NCBI GenBank assembly: GCA_020629355.1 | Contig: JAHDDM010000045.1 | Coordinates: forward strand, 1-8,197 | Direction of reading: 5' to 3' | Length of the DNA stretch: 8,197 nt | Origin: Rhodospirillaceae bacterium | GTDB lineage: Bacteria > Pseudomonadota > Alphaproteobacteria > JABSOH01 | Shown here: piece after piece, positions 1 to 7,255 of the stretch | Position numbering within the stretch: the first letter of the stretch is position 1 | Layout: each line of letters opens with the position of its first letter | Position numbers and translations under genes: made by a program | Notes under the pieces: generated by a model | What the model was told of the DNA's origin: nothing | What the model saw: only the letters and a program-made list of their open reading frames with translations | Databases searched by the model: none

Positions 1-905
1 GCCTGTAGAACCATGCCCTCATCACTGGCCAGCATGAATTTCTTCAGCTTTTCCATTGCACGGGCTTCAATCTGGCGGATACGCTCACGAGAAACACCAA
101 ATTCCTGACTCAGAACCTCTAGCGTATCGGTATCATCCTGCAAACGTCGACGCTCGATAATACTGCGCTCCCGATCATTTAGCTGCTCCATGGCTGCAAC
201 TAACAGACGGTTTTGCAGACGTGCCTGCTCCTGGGCGATATAAGTATCTTCTTGGGATTCGCTTTCATCGACCAGAAAATCCTGCAATTCTGCACTATCT
301 GATTCGTCCGAAACGGGGGTGTTCAACGATGAATCCCGCATGGTCAAGCGCCCATCCATCTGGATAATCTCGTCCGTGCGCACGCCAAGCTCTTCAGCCG
401 CATCCAGCATATTTTGATGACTCATCTCGGTGGCACCATTACCGTCAATTTTCAAAAGCTGATCCTTGACACGGCGGAGATTGAAAAACAGCCGCTTCTG
501 CGCACTGGTTGTACCAAGGCGCACCAGAGACCACGAGCGCAAAACATATTCCTGAATCGAGGCCTTAATCCACCACATGGCATAGGTGGCAAGACGAAAA
601 CCTTTGTCGGGATCAAAACGCTTAACCGCCTGCATCAGGCCAACATTACCCTCGGCAATCAAGTCCATCACTGGAAGACCGTAGCCGCGATAACCCATGG
701 CGAGCTTTGCCACCAGACGTAAATGGCTCGTCACAAGACGGTGCGCGGCATCAACATCTTCTTCTTCGAGATAACGGCGCGCCAAGTCCTGCTCTTCTTG
801 AAACTCCAGCACTGGAAAGCTGTGCGCATGGCGCAGGTATGTCCCCAACTCGGAGTCTGTCGAGGGCGCATGAAAGGATTCTTTATATTTGACTAGATTA
901 GTCAT
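1..905 (-). CDS. rpoH: RNA polymerase heat-shock sigma factor RpoH (sigma-32), C-terminus cut by window edge
   Basis: This gene encodes the alternative sigma factor that directs RNA polymerase to heat-shock promoters. I translated the minus strand from the ATG at 905 and found 301 codons without a stop; the frame runs off the left edge. Visible landmarks are region 2 (about residues 53-125, with GYRGYGLPVMDLIAEGN, FDPDKGFRLATYAMWWIKA and SWSLVRLGTT), the RpoH box QKRLFFNLRR at 136-145, and the region 4.2 helix-turn-helix VSRERIRQIEARA near 271-283. The RpoH box separates this from the housekeeping sigma-70, and region 1.1 is absent. Family members are usually about 290-300 residues, so only a few C-terminal residues should be missing. 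An AGAGGAAA ribosome site (908-915) lies just before the ATG and supports this start. It follows rluD by 55 bases, so it could be co-transcribed or use its own promoter in that gap. Confidence 0.96.
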   Translation of the reverse strand, partial: MTNLVKYKESFHAPSTDSELGTYLRHAHSFPVLEFQEEQDLARRYLEEEDVDAAHRLVTSHLRLVAKLAMGYRGYGLPVMDLIAEGNVGLMQAVKRFDPDKGFRLATYAMWWIKASIQEYVLRSWSLVRLGTTSAQKRLFFNLRRVKDQLLKIDGNGATEMSHQNMLDAAEELGVRTDEIIQMDGRLTMRDSSLNTPVSDESDSAELQDFLVDESESQEDTYIAQEQARLQNRLLVAAMEQLNDRERSIIERRRLQDDTDTLEVLSQEFGVSRERIRQIEARAMEKLKKFMLASDEGMVLQ

Positions 906-936
906 CGTTTCCTCTGAAAGATTTATATCAGCGTGG

Positions 937-942
937 AGTATA
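937..942 (-). promoter_or_regulatory. Possible -10 element for rpoH
   Basis: The 55-base gap between rluD and rpoH contains TATACT on the minus strand, about 32 bases before the rpoH ATG. This differs from the consensus -10 hexamer at one base. I see no convincing TTGACA-like -35 element at the right spacing, and no sigma-32 type promoter is obvious. It is a weak candidate; the gap has no hairpin followed by a T-run, so read-through from rluD is also possible. Confidence 0.25.
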
Positions 943-960
943 CCATAAAATGCGGCAAAA

Positions 961-1944
961 TTATGAAAAATCAGCAAGAGACTGCAACAGATGCGCATAG
1001 TCCTCGGGCAATTCCGCCTCGAAGAACATTTCCTTCTGCTGTATCGGGTGCATAAACCCTAACGTCTTCGCATGCAAGGCCTGACGCGGAAAAGTCACCA
1101 AATGCTGTCGCATCTGGCTTTTACCCACGCCGCGTTTACGGCCGTACAGTGGGTCGCCTACCAATGGATGGCCCAAGTCAAGACAATGTACCCGTATCTG
1201 ATGGGTTCGGCCTGTCTCAAGGCGGCATTCGATCAAAGAACAGGGCACTGTCGCATTTTCGCTATAGTGCTTGATCAGGCGATAATGCGTCAAGGCATAA
1301 CGCCCCTTGGGCCCTGTTGTTGTCATCATCTTTTGCGGATGACGCGGATGACGCATAATGCCGCGTTCAATCTGCCCTACTGGCGGGGCAATCATACCCC
1401 AAACCAGTGCCAAATAACGTCTTTGAATAGTGCGCTTCTGAAATTGCTGCTGCAAGGCCAAATGCACCGCGTCATTCTTTGCCACCACCAAAAGACCGCT
1501 CGTGTCCTTGTCCAGACGATGGACAATCCCTGGACGTTCCGCACCATTTGCACCAGATAATTTTCCCGTTCCGCAATGCGCAAGCAAACCGTTCACCAAA
1601 GTTTGATCACGATTCCCCGCACCAGGATGCACCACCAGCCCCGCTGGTTTATCCAGCACCAAAAGGTCTTCGTCTTCATAAACAATATTCAACGGCATAG
1701 GTTGTGCTTCGGCACGTCCCGTAATTTCTTCGGTTAAACAAATTTCATAAATTTCTTGATCCAAAACGGAATGCTTTGCTTTCTCAACAGCCGCTCCACC
1801 ACAAGAAACGCGGCCATCACGCAACGCTTTCTGGACTTTATTTCGACTCACCCCTAATGCTTGTGCCAGCCATTGATCCAGGCGCATACCACTGTCTTCA
1901 GCAGAAACTTGCACGGTATGGGTATTGCTGCTAAACGAAGGCAT
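961..1944 (-). CDS. rluD: RluD-family 23S rRNA pseudouridine synthase
   Basis: The 327-residue product isomerises uridines in 23S ribosomal RNA to pseudouridine; the RluD branch acts on helix 69. An S4-like RNA-binding domain lies at about residues 18-75 (RLDQWLAQALGVSRNKVQKAL). The catalytic domain follows, with HRLDKDTSG at 142-150 carrying the catalytic Asp145, RLETGRTHQIRVH at 241-253, GDPLYG at 263-268 and HAKTLGFMHP at 291-300. The length matches the family (about 310-340), and all catalytic motifs are intact. The ATG at 1944 has no good Shine-Dalgarno, but the next Met (residue 20) would cut into the S4 domain, so I keep it. The gene is divergent from the small membrane protein gene, with 16 bases between start codons, and lies upstream of rpoH. 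Family membership is certain. The exact target site (RluD versus RluC or RluA-like) is inferred from the S4 domain and overall similarity. Confidence 0.93.
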   Translation of the reverse strand: MPSFSSNTHTVQVSAEDSGMRLDQWLAQALGVSRNKVQKALRDGRVSCGGAAVEKAKHSVLDQEIYEICLTEEITGRAEAQPMPLNIVYEDEDLLVLDKPAGLVVHPGAGNRDQTLVNGLLAHCGTGKLSGANGAERPGIVHRLDKDTSGLLVVAKNDAVHLALQQQFQKRTIQRRYLALVWGMIAPPVGQIERGIMRHPRHPQKMMTTTGPKGRYALTHYRLIKHYSENATVPCSLIECRLETGRTHQIRVHCLDLGHPLVGDPLYGRKRGVGKSQMRQHLVTFPRQALHAKTLGFMHPIQQKEMFFEAELPEDYAHLLQSLADFS

Positions 1945-1953
1945 AAAAAGGCA

Positions 1954-1967
1954 TTTTCACATGAAAA
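1954..1967. promoter_or_regulatory. Perfect dyad over the start codon between two divergent genes
   Basis: The sequence TTTTCA-CA-TGAAAA is a perfect 6+6 inverted repeat with a two-base centre. It begins 10 bases from the rluD start and covers the ATG (1961) of the plus-strand gene. A protein bound here could affect both genes, or a transcript hairpin could mask the plus-strand start. AT-rich 6-base arms can arise by chance, so functional meaning is only a possibility. Confidence 0.25.
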
Positions 1968-2284
1968 GTTTGAAATTTCTGGTCATCTTCATGGCAATAC
2001 TGATCGTATTTGGGGTCGGTTTTCTTGTTTTTACCATCAGCACGGGTCTGCACCATAAAAATACCAGCAGTACCGATACTATAGAACATACCGTAACCCT
2101 TACGGACAATCAAATGCTGCTTGACTATCACGTCGATCAAGGCCATATGCTTCTGCATATCATGGATATTGCTGATGGTCGCCGCTATTGGAAGATCATC
2201 GATTATCAAACGGGTGAAAATATCGGCAGAATCAACCTAGAGCTATCGGATGAAGTCCAGAATACTGCTGTTGACCATCAATAG
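1961..2284 (+). CDS. Small single-pass membrane protein, DUF6476-like
   Basis: The only plus-strand gene encodes 107 residues. An N-terminal hydrophobic helix (about residues 5-27, LKFLVIFMAILIVFGVGFLV) is preceded by lysines, so it is probably a signal anchor with the rest outside the cytoplasm. The C-terminal part, with an ADGRRYWKIID segment and a TGENIGRINL segment, resembles the short beta-rich ending of DUF6476 proteins, which I recall as alphaproteobacterial and often next to an RluD-type gene. The function of that family is unknown to me. I chose the ATG at 1961 over an in-frame ATG at 1925: AAAAGG lies nine bases before it, the 1925 start would lie inside rluD, and the hydrophobic helix then sits at the very N-terminus as in relatives. 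Its 3' end overlaps the convergent azlD by 42 bases. Confidence 0.8.
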   Translation: MKSLKFLVIFMAILIVFGVGFLVFTISTGLHHKNTSSTDTIEHTVTLTDNQMLLDYHVDQGHMLLHIMDIADGRRYWKIIDYQTGENIGRINLELSDEVQNTAVDHQ

Positions 2285-2584
2285 ATGACTGCCAAGACCA
2301 ACAGCAATAGCCAAGAGAGTCCGCTGCGACAACAAATAGGCCGCAACACATAACAGAGTCGCTATAATCAGAGGCAGGCCATAAGGCGCGACATCAAAAC
2401 GGACATCTTTGAAGGTAAAGGCCACCAGAAGCAATGTTACTCCAACAGGCATATGCTGGCTTAGATACTGCAGATAGGCATTGTCCTTAAAGAACGATAT
2501 GGCGCTGAAAGGCAATAAGCGCAAGGCTACCGTCACCAATACGCTGGTGAGGATAATGCCCCAAACCATGCTGGCATCAAACAT
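2243..2584 (-). CDS. azlD: AzlD-type small subunit of branched-chain amino acid exporter
   Basis: The product is 113 residues and strongly hydrophobic, with four likely membrane helices (about 8-28, 44-62, 68-86 and 88-108). AzlD proteins are about 100-115 residues and pair with AzlC in the inner membrane to export branched-chain amino acids; the Escherichia coli pair YgaZ-YgaH exports valine. Recognisable features are the RLLPF motif near residue 22, a short FKDVRF stretch after the second helix, and the LLSQRTLLAIAVGLGSHLLM ending. The ATG overlaps the azlC stop by eight bases (ATGTTTGA), and AAAAGGAA within the end of azlC provides a good ribosome site, so the pair is translationally coupled. 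The substrate is inferred from the family. Confidence 0.87.
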   Translation of the reverse strand: MFDASMVWGIILTSVLVTVALRLLPFSAISFFKDNAYLQYLSQHMPVGVTLLLVAFTFKDVRFDVAPYGLPLIIATLLCVAAYLLSQRTLLAIAVGLGSHLLMVNSSILDFIR

Positions 2585-3302
2585 CTACATTCCTTTTCTG
2601 CCACAGAAAATCCGCACTGAGCAGGATAAAATACGCCAACAGGCCACTGAGCAAGAAAGAATCTTCCGCGCCATAAAATTCGCTGAGAAAAGCTATCACC
2701 ATTGCGACAGCCGTAAGAGCCAAAGTCTTCACAGAACGCTGTTTCGAAAGACTGTCGAGTGCCAAGACCACAAACATCGCGGTCATGGCAAATTCAAACC
2801 CGCCAAAGGAATCGGGGAGGTTTTGACCGATAAGCACTCCAAGACAAGAACCTAGAAACCACCAGAACTGCATCATTATCTGCAAGAGTAATAATGTTTT
2901 GCCGTCAAAGTCACGCCCCCTGCCCAAAGATGTTAAGACATAGGCTTCATCTGTTAGAGCGAACATACCGTAAAATTTGCCAAGAGGGTGCTTATGCCGC
3001 CACAAAGGGTAGGACAGGCCATAAAACAGGTGGCGAAAATTGACCAGAAAAGTCGTCCACGCCACCATGGGTAAAGACATCCCTGTGGCCACATAACTGA
3101 CAATCAGGAATTCCAACGACCCCGCATAGACCAATATAGCCGTGATCAAAGGCCAGTACCAGTCCAGACCAATACTGATCATCAGAATGGCTTTGGCTGC
3201 ACCCAAGGGAATATAGGCCGCTGCCACAGGGATGCTGGCGGCAAAAGCGCGGGCAAGGTTATTCTGATGTAATGATGATGCAGACATGGTTGTAAGAACC
3301 AT
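2577..3302 (-). CDS. azlC: AzlC-type large subunit of branched-chain amino acid exporter
   Basis: This 241-residue integral membrane protein matches the AzlC family in length and motifs: IPVAAAYIPLGAA at about 24-36, VYAGSLEF at 58-65, FLVNFRHLFYGLS at 85-97 and LTDEAYVL at 116-123. It acts with AzlD as an inner-membrane exporter of branched-chain amino acids. Two in-frame starts are close together: the ATG at 3302 and one five codons later at 3287. Neither has a strong Shine-Dalgarno, so the choice is uncertain; the longer form is given. The start lies only 13 bases after the encoded CCA end of the tRNA gene, leaving almost no room for a separate promoter, so transcription probably enters through the tRNA. 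This version lacks any long N-terminal extension and seems intact. Confidence 0.9.
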   Translation of the reverse strand: MVLTTMSASSLHQNNLARAFAASIPVAAAYIPLGAAKAILMISIGLDWYWPLITAILVYAGSLEFLIVSYVATGMSLPMVAWTTFLVNFRHLFYGLSYPLWRHKHPLGKFYGMFALTDEAYVLTSLGRGRDFDGKTLLLLQIMMQFWWFLGSCLGVLIGQNLPDSFGGFEFAMTAMFVVLALDSLSKQRSVKTLALTAVAMVIAFLSEFYGAEDSFLLSGLLAYFILLSADFLWQKRNVDV

Positions 3303-3315
3303 AATACAAAAAGTC

Positions 3316-3392
3316 TGGTGGGCCCGGCAGGATTTGAACCCGCGACCAAACCGTTATGAGCGGTTCGCTCTAACCAACTGAGCTACAGGCCC
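3316..3392 (-). tRNA. tRNA with CAU anticodon, probably tRNA-Ile2 (lysidine-modified, reads AUA)
   Basis: The minus strand folds into a complete 77-base tRNA including an encoded CCA. The acceptor is GGGCCTG paired with CGGGCCC (one G-U pair) with discriminator A. The D stem is GCTC/GAGC, and the anticodon stem AACCG/CGGTT carries loop CTCATAA. The T arm is GCGGG-TTCAAAT-CCTGC. The anticodon is CAT, which fits elongator Met, initiator Met or Ile2. The fully paired first acceptor base pair (G1-C72) argues against initiator tRNA. The C4-G69 and C5-G68 pairs, which are known recognition elements for TilS in E. coli, and the TTGGTCGC stretch shared with E. coli ileX favour Ile2, whose C34 is converted to lysidine. 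It sits 10 bases after the LysE-family gene and 13 bases before azlC, so it is probably cut out of a longer transcript. Confidence 0.95.
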
Positions 3393-3402
3393 CCGCTCCT
3401 AT

Positions 3403-4059
3403 CTAACCTATCATGGACAGCGGCTCAAGCAAGAGTTTCCCCGCCAGCACAATGTATATCGTACTGGATAGACCATAAAGGAGACGGAAACGTTTCTGTA
3501 CCGCACCACGAATCGTAGGATGCGCAAAAATAGAGACATACATCAACAACACCATTGTCCCCAACAGGAAACAACCGCCAAGGATCAGCCATATCTGATA
3601 AGATGATGTTTCTGCGGTCACGCCCGAAAGTGCAACAGTCGTCCAAACTGCCATTGCCTTGGGATTCGTGGCATGTACCGCCACTCCTTGACGAAATGCG
3701 CGAAAAAAATCGGGCGTTTTACGGATACAGGACAAAGATGCCGTTGGAAAATCATTCCAATAGGCGGCATATCCCGCCTTATATCCCAACCAGAGTAAAT
3801 AACCACCACCAATGACAAACATCAGATGCAGAATATCAGGATATTGATCGAGCAGTGTCATCAAACCCAAACTGGCACAGATACCCCAACTGGCAGAGGC
3901 ACACATGACACCAGCAGATTTACTGATACCCGCCCAATAGCCGTCCTCAAGTGCCGTATGCACAATGCTTAATATCGACGGCCCTGGGGTGATCATTCCT
4001 GCGAGATAGACCCCGTAAGCAGTGATAAGCAGTCCAAATTGCACTTCGGCAATCATCAT
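3403..4059 (-). CDS. LysE/RhtB-family amino acid exporter
   Basis: The 218-residue product is an inner-membrane protein with about six helices (roughly residues 8-28, 48-70, 76-97, 122-147, 154-178 and 197-213). The family signatures are ITPGPSIL at 23-30 and ATNPKAMAVW at 130-139, both diagnostic for LysE/RhtB proteins, which export amino acids such as lysine, threonine or homoserine and related metabolites by proton exchange. The length is typical (about 200-215). The start ATG overlaps the rbfA stop as ATGA (4056-4059), indicating translational coupling; a second ATG follows directly at 4056. The gene is followed by a tRNA and azlCD, giving two distinct amino acid efflux systems in a row. 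The substrate cannot be told from the sequence. Confidence 0.9.
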   Translation of the reverse strand: MMIAEVQFGLLITAYGVYLAGMITPGPSILSIVHTALEDGYWAGISKSAGVMCASASWGICASLGLMTLLDQYPDILHLMFVIGGGYLLWLGYKAGYAAYWNDFPTASLSCIRKTPDFFRAFRQGVAVHATNPKAMAVWTTVALSGVTAETSSYQIWLILGGCFLLGTMVLLMYVSIFAHPTIRGAVQKRFRLLYGLSSTIYIVLAGKLLLEPLSMIG

Positions 4060-4451
4060 TCCACTTGATCGTGGCGCGCGTGATCTTCGGCAATAAGGGA
4101 TTCTATCCGATTCGCATAAGTAAAACTTTCGTCCTCGACAAAATGCAGGTTCGGTGTATATTTCAAGTCCAGATTCAATCGACTACGCAAACTGCCCCGC
4201 GCGGTACGAAGCTGTTGCAGCCAGTCTTTGGGTAAGGGTTTCTGGTGAAAACCACGGACATAAACCCGCGCATGTTTCAAGTCTGGCGACATGGCAACAG
4301 CCGTCACCGTGATCATCACCTCGATCCGAAGATCACCGCGCTGCATGGGAAAACATTGCAACAGACCAGCAAGACTATGGCGGAGTATTTCCGCGACTCT
4401 TAACTGCCGTCTGCCAGGGGTTTTCTGTCCTTTATGCTTTACCTGAACCAT
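4056..4451 (-). CDS. rbfA: 30S ribosome-binding factor RbfA
   Basis: RbfA binds the 30S subunit during late 16S rRNA maturation, with a single KH-type domain. The 131-residue product has the expected pattern: RRQLRVAEILRHSLAGLL at about 14-31, the strand and loop VTAVAMSPDLKHARVYV at 49-65, the helix LRTARGSLRSRLNLDL at 81-96, and KYTPNLHFVEDESF at 97-110. The family is usually 110-150 residues. The ATG at 4451 lies 21 bases after the infB stop and in the same frame as infB. A GAGGA motif is about 12 bases upstream, slightly further than ideal, but no better in-frame start exists between the infB stop and 4451. The infB-rbfA order is conserved in proteobacteria. Its 3' end overlaps the exporter gene instead of leading to truB. 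Confidence 0.95.
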   Translation of the reverse strand: MVQVKHKGQKTPGRRQLRVAEILRHSLAGLLQCFPMQRGDLRIEVMITVTAVAMSPDLKHARVYVRGFHQKPLPKDWLQQLRTARGSLRSRLNLDLKYTPNLHFVEDESFTYANRIESLIAEDHARHDQVE

Positions 4452-4472
4452 TTGGATACTTTCATCCTCAGG

Positions 4473-7079
4473 CTACAGACTACGGCGTTCTTCAACAACA
4501 TTAAAGCACTCAATCTTATCACCAACTTTAATGTCATTATAGCTTTCAAAGGCCACACCGCACTCTGTACCGCTACGCACCTCGGTGACATCATCCTTGT
4601 AACGCTTTAGCTGCGCCAGTTTACCCCGATGCATCACAACATCATCACGCAACAGGCGAACCTCTGCACCACGGCGCACCGAACCTTCGGTCACAACACA
4701 ACCTGCGGCATTCCCCGCCTTCGACAGGCTAAAGACCTTGAGAACCTCAGCATAACCAAGAAATTCTTCGCGCTCTTCTGGTGCAAGCAGACCTTCCGCA
4801 AGACCACGAACATCATCGATCAATTCGTAAATAATCGCAAAGTAACGAATCGCCAGACCATCACGCCGCGCCATATCCCGTGCCGGAGCATTCGCCCGAA
4901 CATTAAAGCCAATCAGCAGTGCATCACTAGACTTTGCCAGCATCACATCGGATTCTGTAATCGCACCGATACCGCTATGTACCACTTTCACCGTAATTTC
5001 ATCTGTACTGATCTTATGCAACGCCTGCACAATGGCTTCTTGTGAACCCAAAACATCCGTACGCAAGACCAGATTCAGTTCACTGGATTTTTTGCTTGAG
5101 ATATTCTGGAACATCTGGTCAACAGAATTCCGGCTGAGTGACGCTAATCGGGCATCGTTCATTTTACGTTGGCGATATTCCGCAACATCCCGTGCCCGCG
5201 ACTCCTCGGAAACCACCACCAGTTCATCGCCAGCACCAACAACACCTTGCAAGCCTTGAATTTCTACTGGAGTCGATGGTCCAGCGGATTTCAACATCTT
5301 GCCTTGATCATCATACTGCATTTTGATGCGGCCCCATTCGTGACCTGCCACAAAAATATCACCTTTTTGCAGTTGACCAGACTGCACCAGAATTGTTGCC
5401 ACAACCCCACGGCCTTTTTCTTGCCGCGCCTCAATGACCACACCCTTGGCAGAGCCTTCGGCAACCGCAGTTAATTCCAGCAGTTCTGCCTGCAAAAGAA
5501 TCGCATCCAAAAGATTATCCAGACCATCGCCATTGAGTGCCGAAATTTCCACCATCAAGGTCTCGCCGCCATTTTCCTCGCCGATCACTTCGTGACTTAA
5601 TAGTTCGTTGCGTACGCGCTGCGGGTCTGCTGCGGGTAAATCGCATTTGTTGATCGCAACAATAATCGGCACGCCTGCGGCTTGAGCATGGTTAATCGCC
5701 TCGACAGTTTGTGGTAAAACACCATCATTTGCAGCCACCACCAACACCACAATATCCGTGGCCTGCGCACCACGGCTACGCATTGCGGAAAAAGCCTCGT
5801 GACCAGGCGTATCAAGGAATGTCACCGTGGCCTGTTCATTGACCTGGACACGGTAGGCCGCAACATGCTGTGTAATGCCGCCAGCTTCCCCTGCTGCAAC
5901 CCGTGCTTTACGCAAAGTATCCAACAAAGTCGTTTTGCCATGATCAACATGCCCCATCACCGTCACCACAGGCGAGCGGGGTGTTGATGGCAGATTGCTC
6001 TTTGTTTCCTCGAACAGTTCCGCTTCAATATCGCTTTCTGAAACACGGCGCACGGTATGGCCAAATTCCTGCACCGTCAATTCCGCCGTATCAGCATCCA
6101 GAATATCGGTTAATTTCATTACATAACCATTCTGGAACAGATGCTTAATCACATCCGCGCCGCGCACAGCCATGCGGTTTGCCAAATCACCAACACTAAT
6201 GGTTTCCGGCAATTTCACCTCGCGGACAACCATTTCGTTACGATCACGCTGCATTTGCGCCCGCGCACGTTCCTTGTCGCGCTGGCGTTTCAATGCCGCC
6301 ACCGAACGGCCACGATTGAACGGTTCACCATCAGCACTTAGAGCTTGAGATATGGTCAATTTGCCTTGACGACGACGGCCTTCATCACCACGAGCAGCAC
6401 GAGGTTTCTTTTCGCGGGCAACCTTGGCAGATGCCTTGTCTTCAGCAGGCTCGCGAAGCCGTGGTGCAGATGCTGCTGGCTTTGCCGAACGTACAGGTGA
6501 TTCCGTAGAGTCTGCATGTGCACTAGCAGCAGCGGCAGCGGCGTCTTCTGCGGCTTTCTTTGCCTCTGCATCCCGCTCCTTCGCCGCCTGTTGTGCGGCC
6601 TCAAGCGCGGTCATTTCCTCTTTAATCTGTGCGCGTTCCTCTTCGATCACGCGCTCCTGCTCCTCGCGGTGGCGGCGTGCCTCCTCAAGTTCTTCTGCAA
6701 AAGCCGCGTCTTTTGTCTTCTGAGATTTAATCTCCTGAAGCATCGCCCGCGCACGCTCTGCCTTGAGACGTTGCGCCTCCTGATCCTTTACCGCGCCCTG
6801 TTTTGGCTGCTCGGTCTGCTCGGCAGGTTTCGCCGCCTGACGGTTCGACAAGGACTGGCCTAAATTCCGCGAAATCGACTGACCCAAAGTATGGCGATTC
6901 GCCAATGACGATTCGCCGCCACGAGTACGGCTACGCTTGACCTCAATAGCAACGTTGGAACGCCCTCGCGCCCGCGCCATACTCGTCTTGGGGGTAGACC
7001 CTTCGGCATTACTCTTGAGCGAAAGGGTGCGTTTCGCGGGGCTGCTCGGAGTAGGAGGAGTAGGTTTATCAGCAGACAT
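4473..7079 (-). CDS. infB: Translation initiation factor IF-2
   Basis: IF-2 is the GTPase that brings initiator tRNA to the 30S subunit and promotes subunit joining. The 868-residue product starts with a basic N-terminal segment ([18 protein letters not shown], 34-51) typical of alphaproteobacterial IF-2. A charged, alanine-rich coiled-coil region (about 95-185) and a disordered lysine-arginine linker (195-240) follow. The conserved IF2-N domain is at about 285-335 ([16 protein letters not shown]). The GTPase domain carries all its motifs: GHVDHGKT 376-383, GGITQH 400-405, DTPGH 423-427, NKCD 477-480 and SAL 513-515. Domain II (about 545-630), domain III (about 650-750) and the C2 initiator-tRNA-binding domain (about 765-868) are complete. 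The length fits proteobacterial IF-2. The start at 7079 has a weak GAAGAG site upstream. The gene sits in the nusA-ylxR-infB-rbfA cluster. Confidence 0.98.
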   Translation of the reverse strand: MSADKPTPPTPSSPAKRTLSLKSNAEGSTPKTSMARARGRSNVAIEVKRSRTRGGESSLANRHTLGQSISRNLGQSLSNRQAAKPAEQTEQPKQGAVKDQEAQRLKAERARAMLQEIKSQKTKDAAFAEELEEARRHREEQERVIEEERAQIKEEMTALEAAQQAAKERDAEAKKAAEDAAAAAASAHADSTESPVRSAKPAASAPRLREPAEDKASAKVAREKKPRAARGDEGRRRQGKLTISQALSADGEPFNRGRSVAALKRQRDKERARAQMQRDRNEMVVREVKLPETISVGDLANRMAVRGADVIKHLFQNGYVMKLTDILDADTAELTVQEFGHTVRRVSESDIEAELFEETKSNLPSTPRSPVVTVMGHVDHGKTTLLDTLRKARVAAGEAGGITQHVAAYRVQVNEQATVTFLDTPGHEAFSAMRSRGAQATDIVVLVVAANDGVLPQTVEAINHAQAAGVPIIVAINKCDLPAADPQRVRNELLSHEVIGEENGGETLMVEISALNGDGLDNLLDAILLQAELLELTAVAEGSAKGVVIEARQEKGRGVVATILVQSGQLQKGDIFVAGHEWGRIKMQYDDQGKMLKSAGPSTPVEIQGLQGVVGAGDELVVVSEESRARDVAEYRQRKMNDARLASLSRNSVDQMFQNISSKKSSELNLVLRTDVLGSQEAIVQALHKISTDEITVKVVHSGIGAITESDVMLAKSSDALLIGFNVRANAPARDMARRDGLAIRYFAIIYELIDDVRGLAEGLLAPEEREEFLGYAEVLKVFSLSKAGNAAGCVVTEGSVRRGAEVRLLRDDVVMHRGKLAQLKRYKDDVTEVRSGTECGVAFESYNDIKVGDKIECFNVVEERRSL

Positions 7080-7157
7080 GCAATGCTCTTCTTCAAATCA
7101 TCTATGGTTTTGTACGCCCCGAACAGGGCAAATTCCGAATCATCTCTATTTAAGGCT

Positions 7158-7163
7158 ATTATA
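7158..7163 (-). promoter_or_regulatory. TATAAT hexamer in the infB leader, possible promoter
   Basis: The 176-base gap between ylxR and infB is the longest non-coding stretch here. On the minus strand it holds a perfect TATAAT about 79 bases before the infB ATG. No TTGACA-like element lies 16-18 bases further upstream (that position is G-rich), so the promoter call is weak. Also in the gap are a short dyad TTCTA-TGC-TAGAA (7186-7198) and a four-pair GC hairpin (7116-7129), neither followed by a T-run like a terminator. A secondary promoter adding infB-rbfA expression would be reasonable. Confidence 0.35.
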
Positions 7164-7255
7164 CCCCATCAGATCATATGCCCCCTTCTAGCATAGAATC
7201 TACCGAAAACGCCCAAAAAATATCGCCTTTACAGAATCACTCGACAACCATCTCT

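Noticed and set aside
414..722. 102-codon plus-strand open frame
   Set aside because: It is antisense to the conserved region 2 to RpoH-box part of rpoH and has no independent support.
1072..1560. 162-codon open frame on the plus strand
   Set aside because: It lies wholly antisense to rluD, whose catalytic motifs are intact, and its translation resembles no family and lacks a ribosome site.
3316..3392. tRNA as an integration site of a mobile island
   Set aside because: No integrase, no direct repeat of the tRNA end and no phage-like genes are visible in the window; the neighbours are ordinary transporters.
6424..6863. Overlapping plus-strand frames rich in Ala/Ser or Leu/Cys
   Set aside because: They mirror the repetitive Glu-Ala-Lys-Arg codons of the IF-2 coiled-coil region on the other strand; low-complexity shadows.
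7116..7129. Intrinsic terminator between ylxR and infB
   Set aside because: The hairpin has only four GC pairs and is not followed by a T-run on the transcribed strand.
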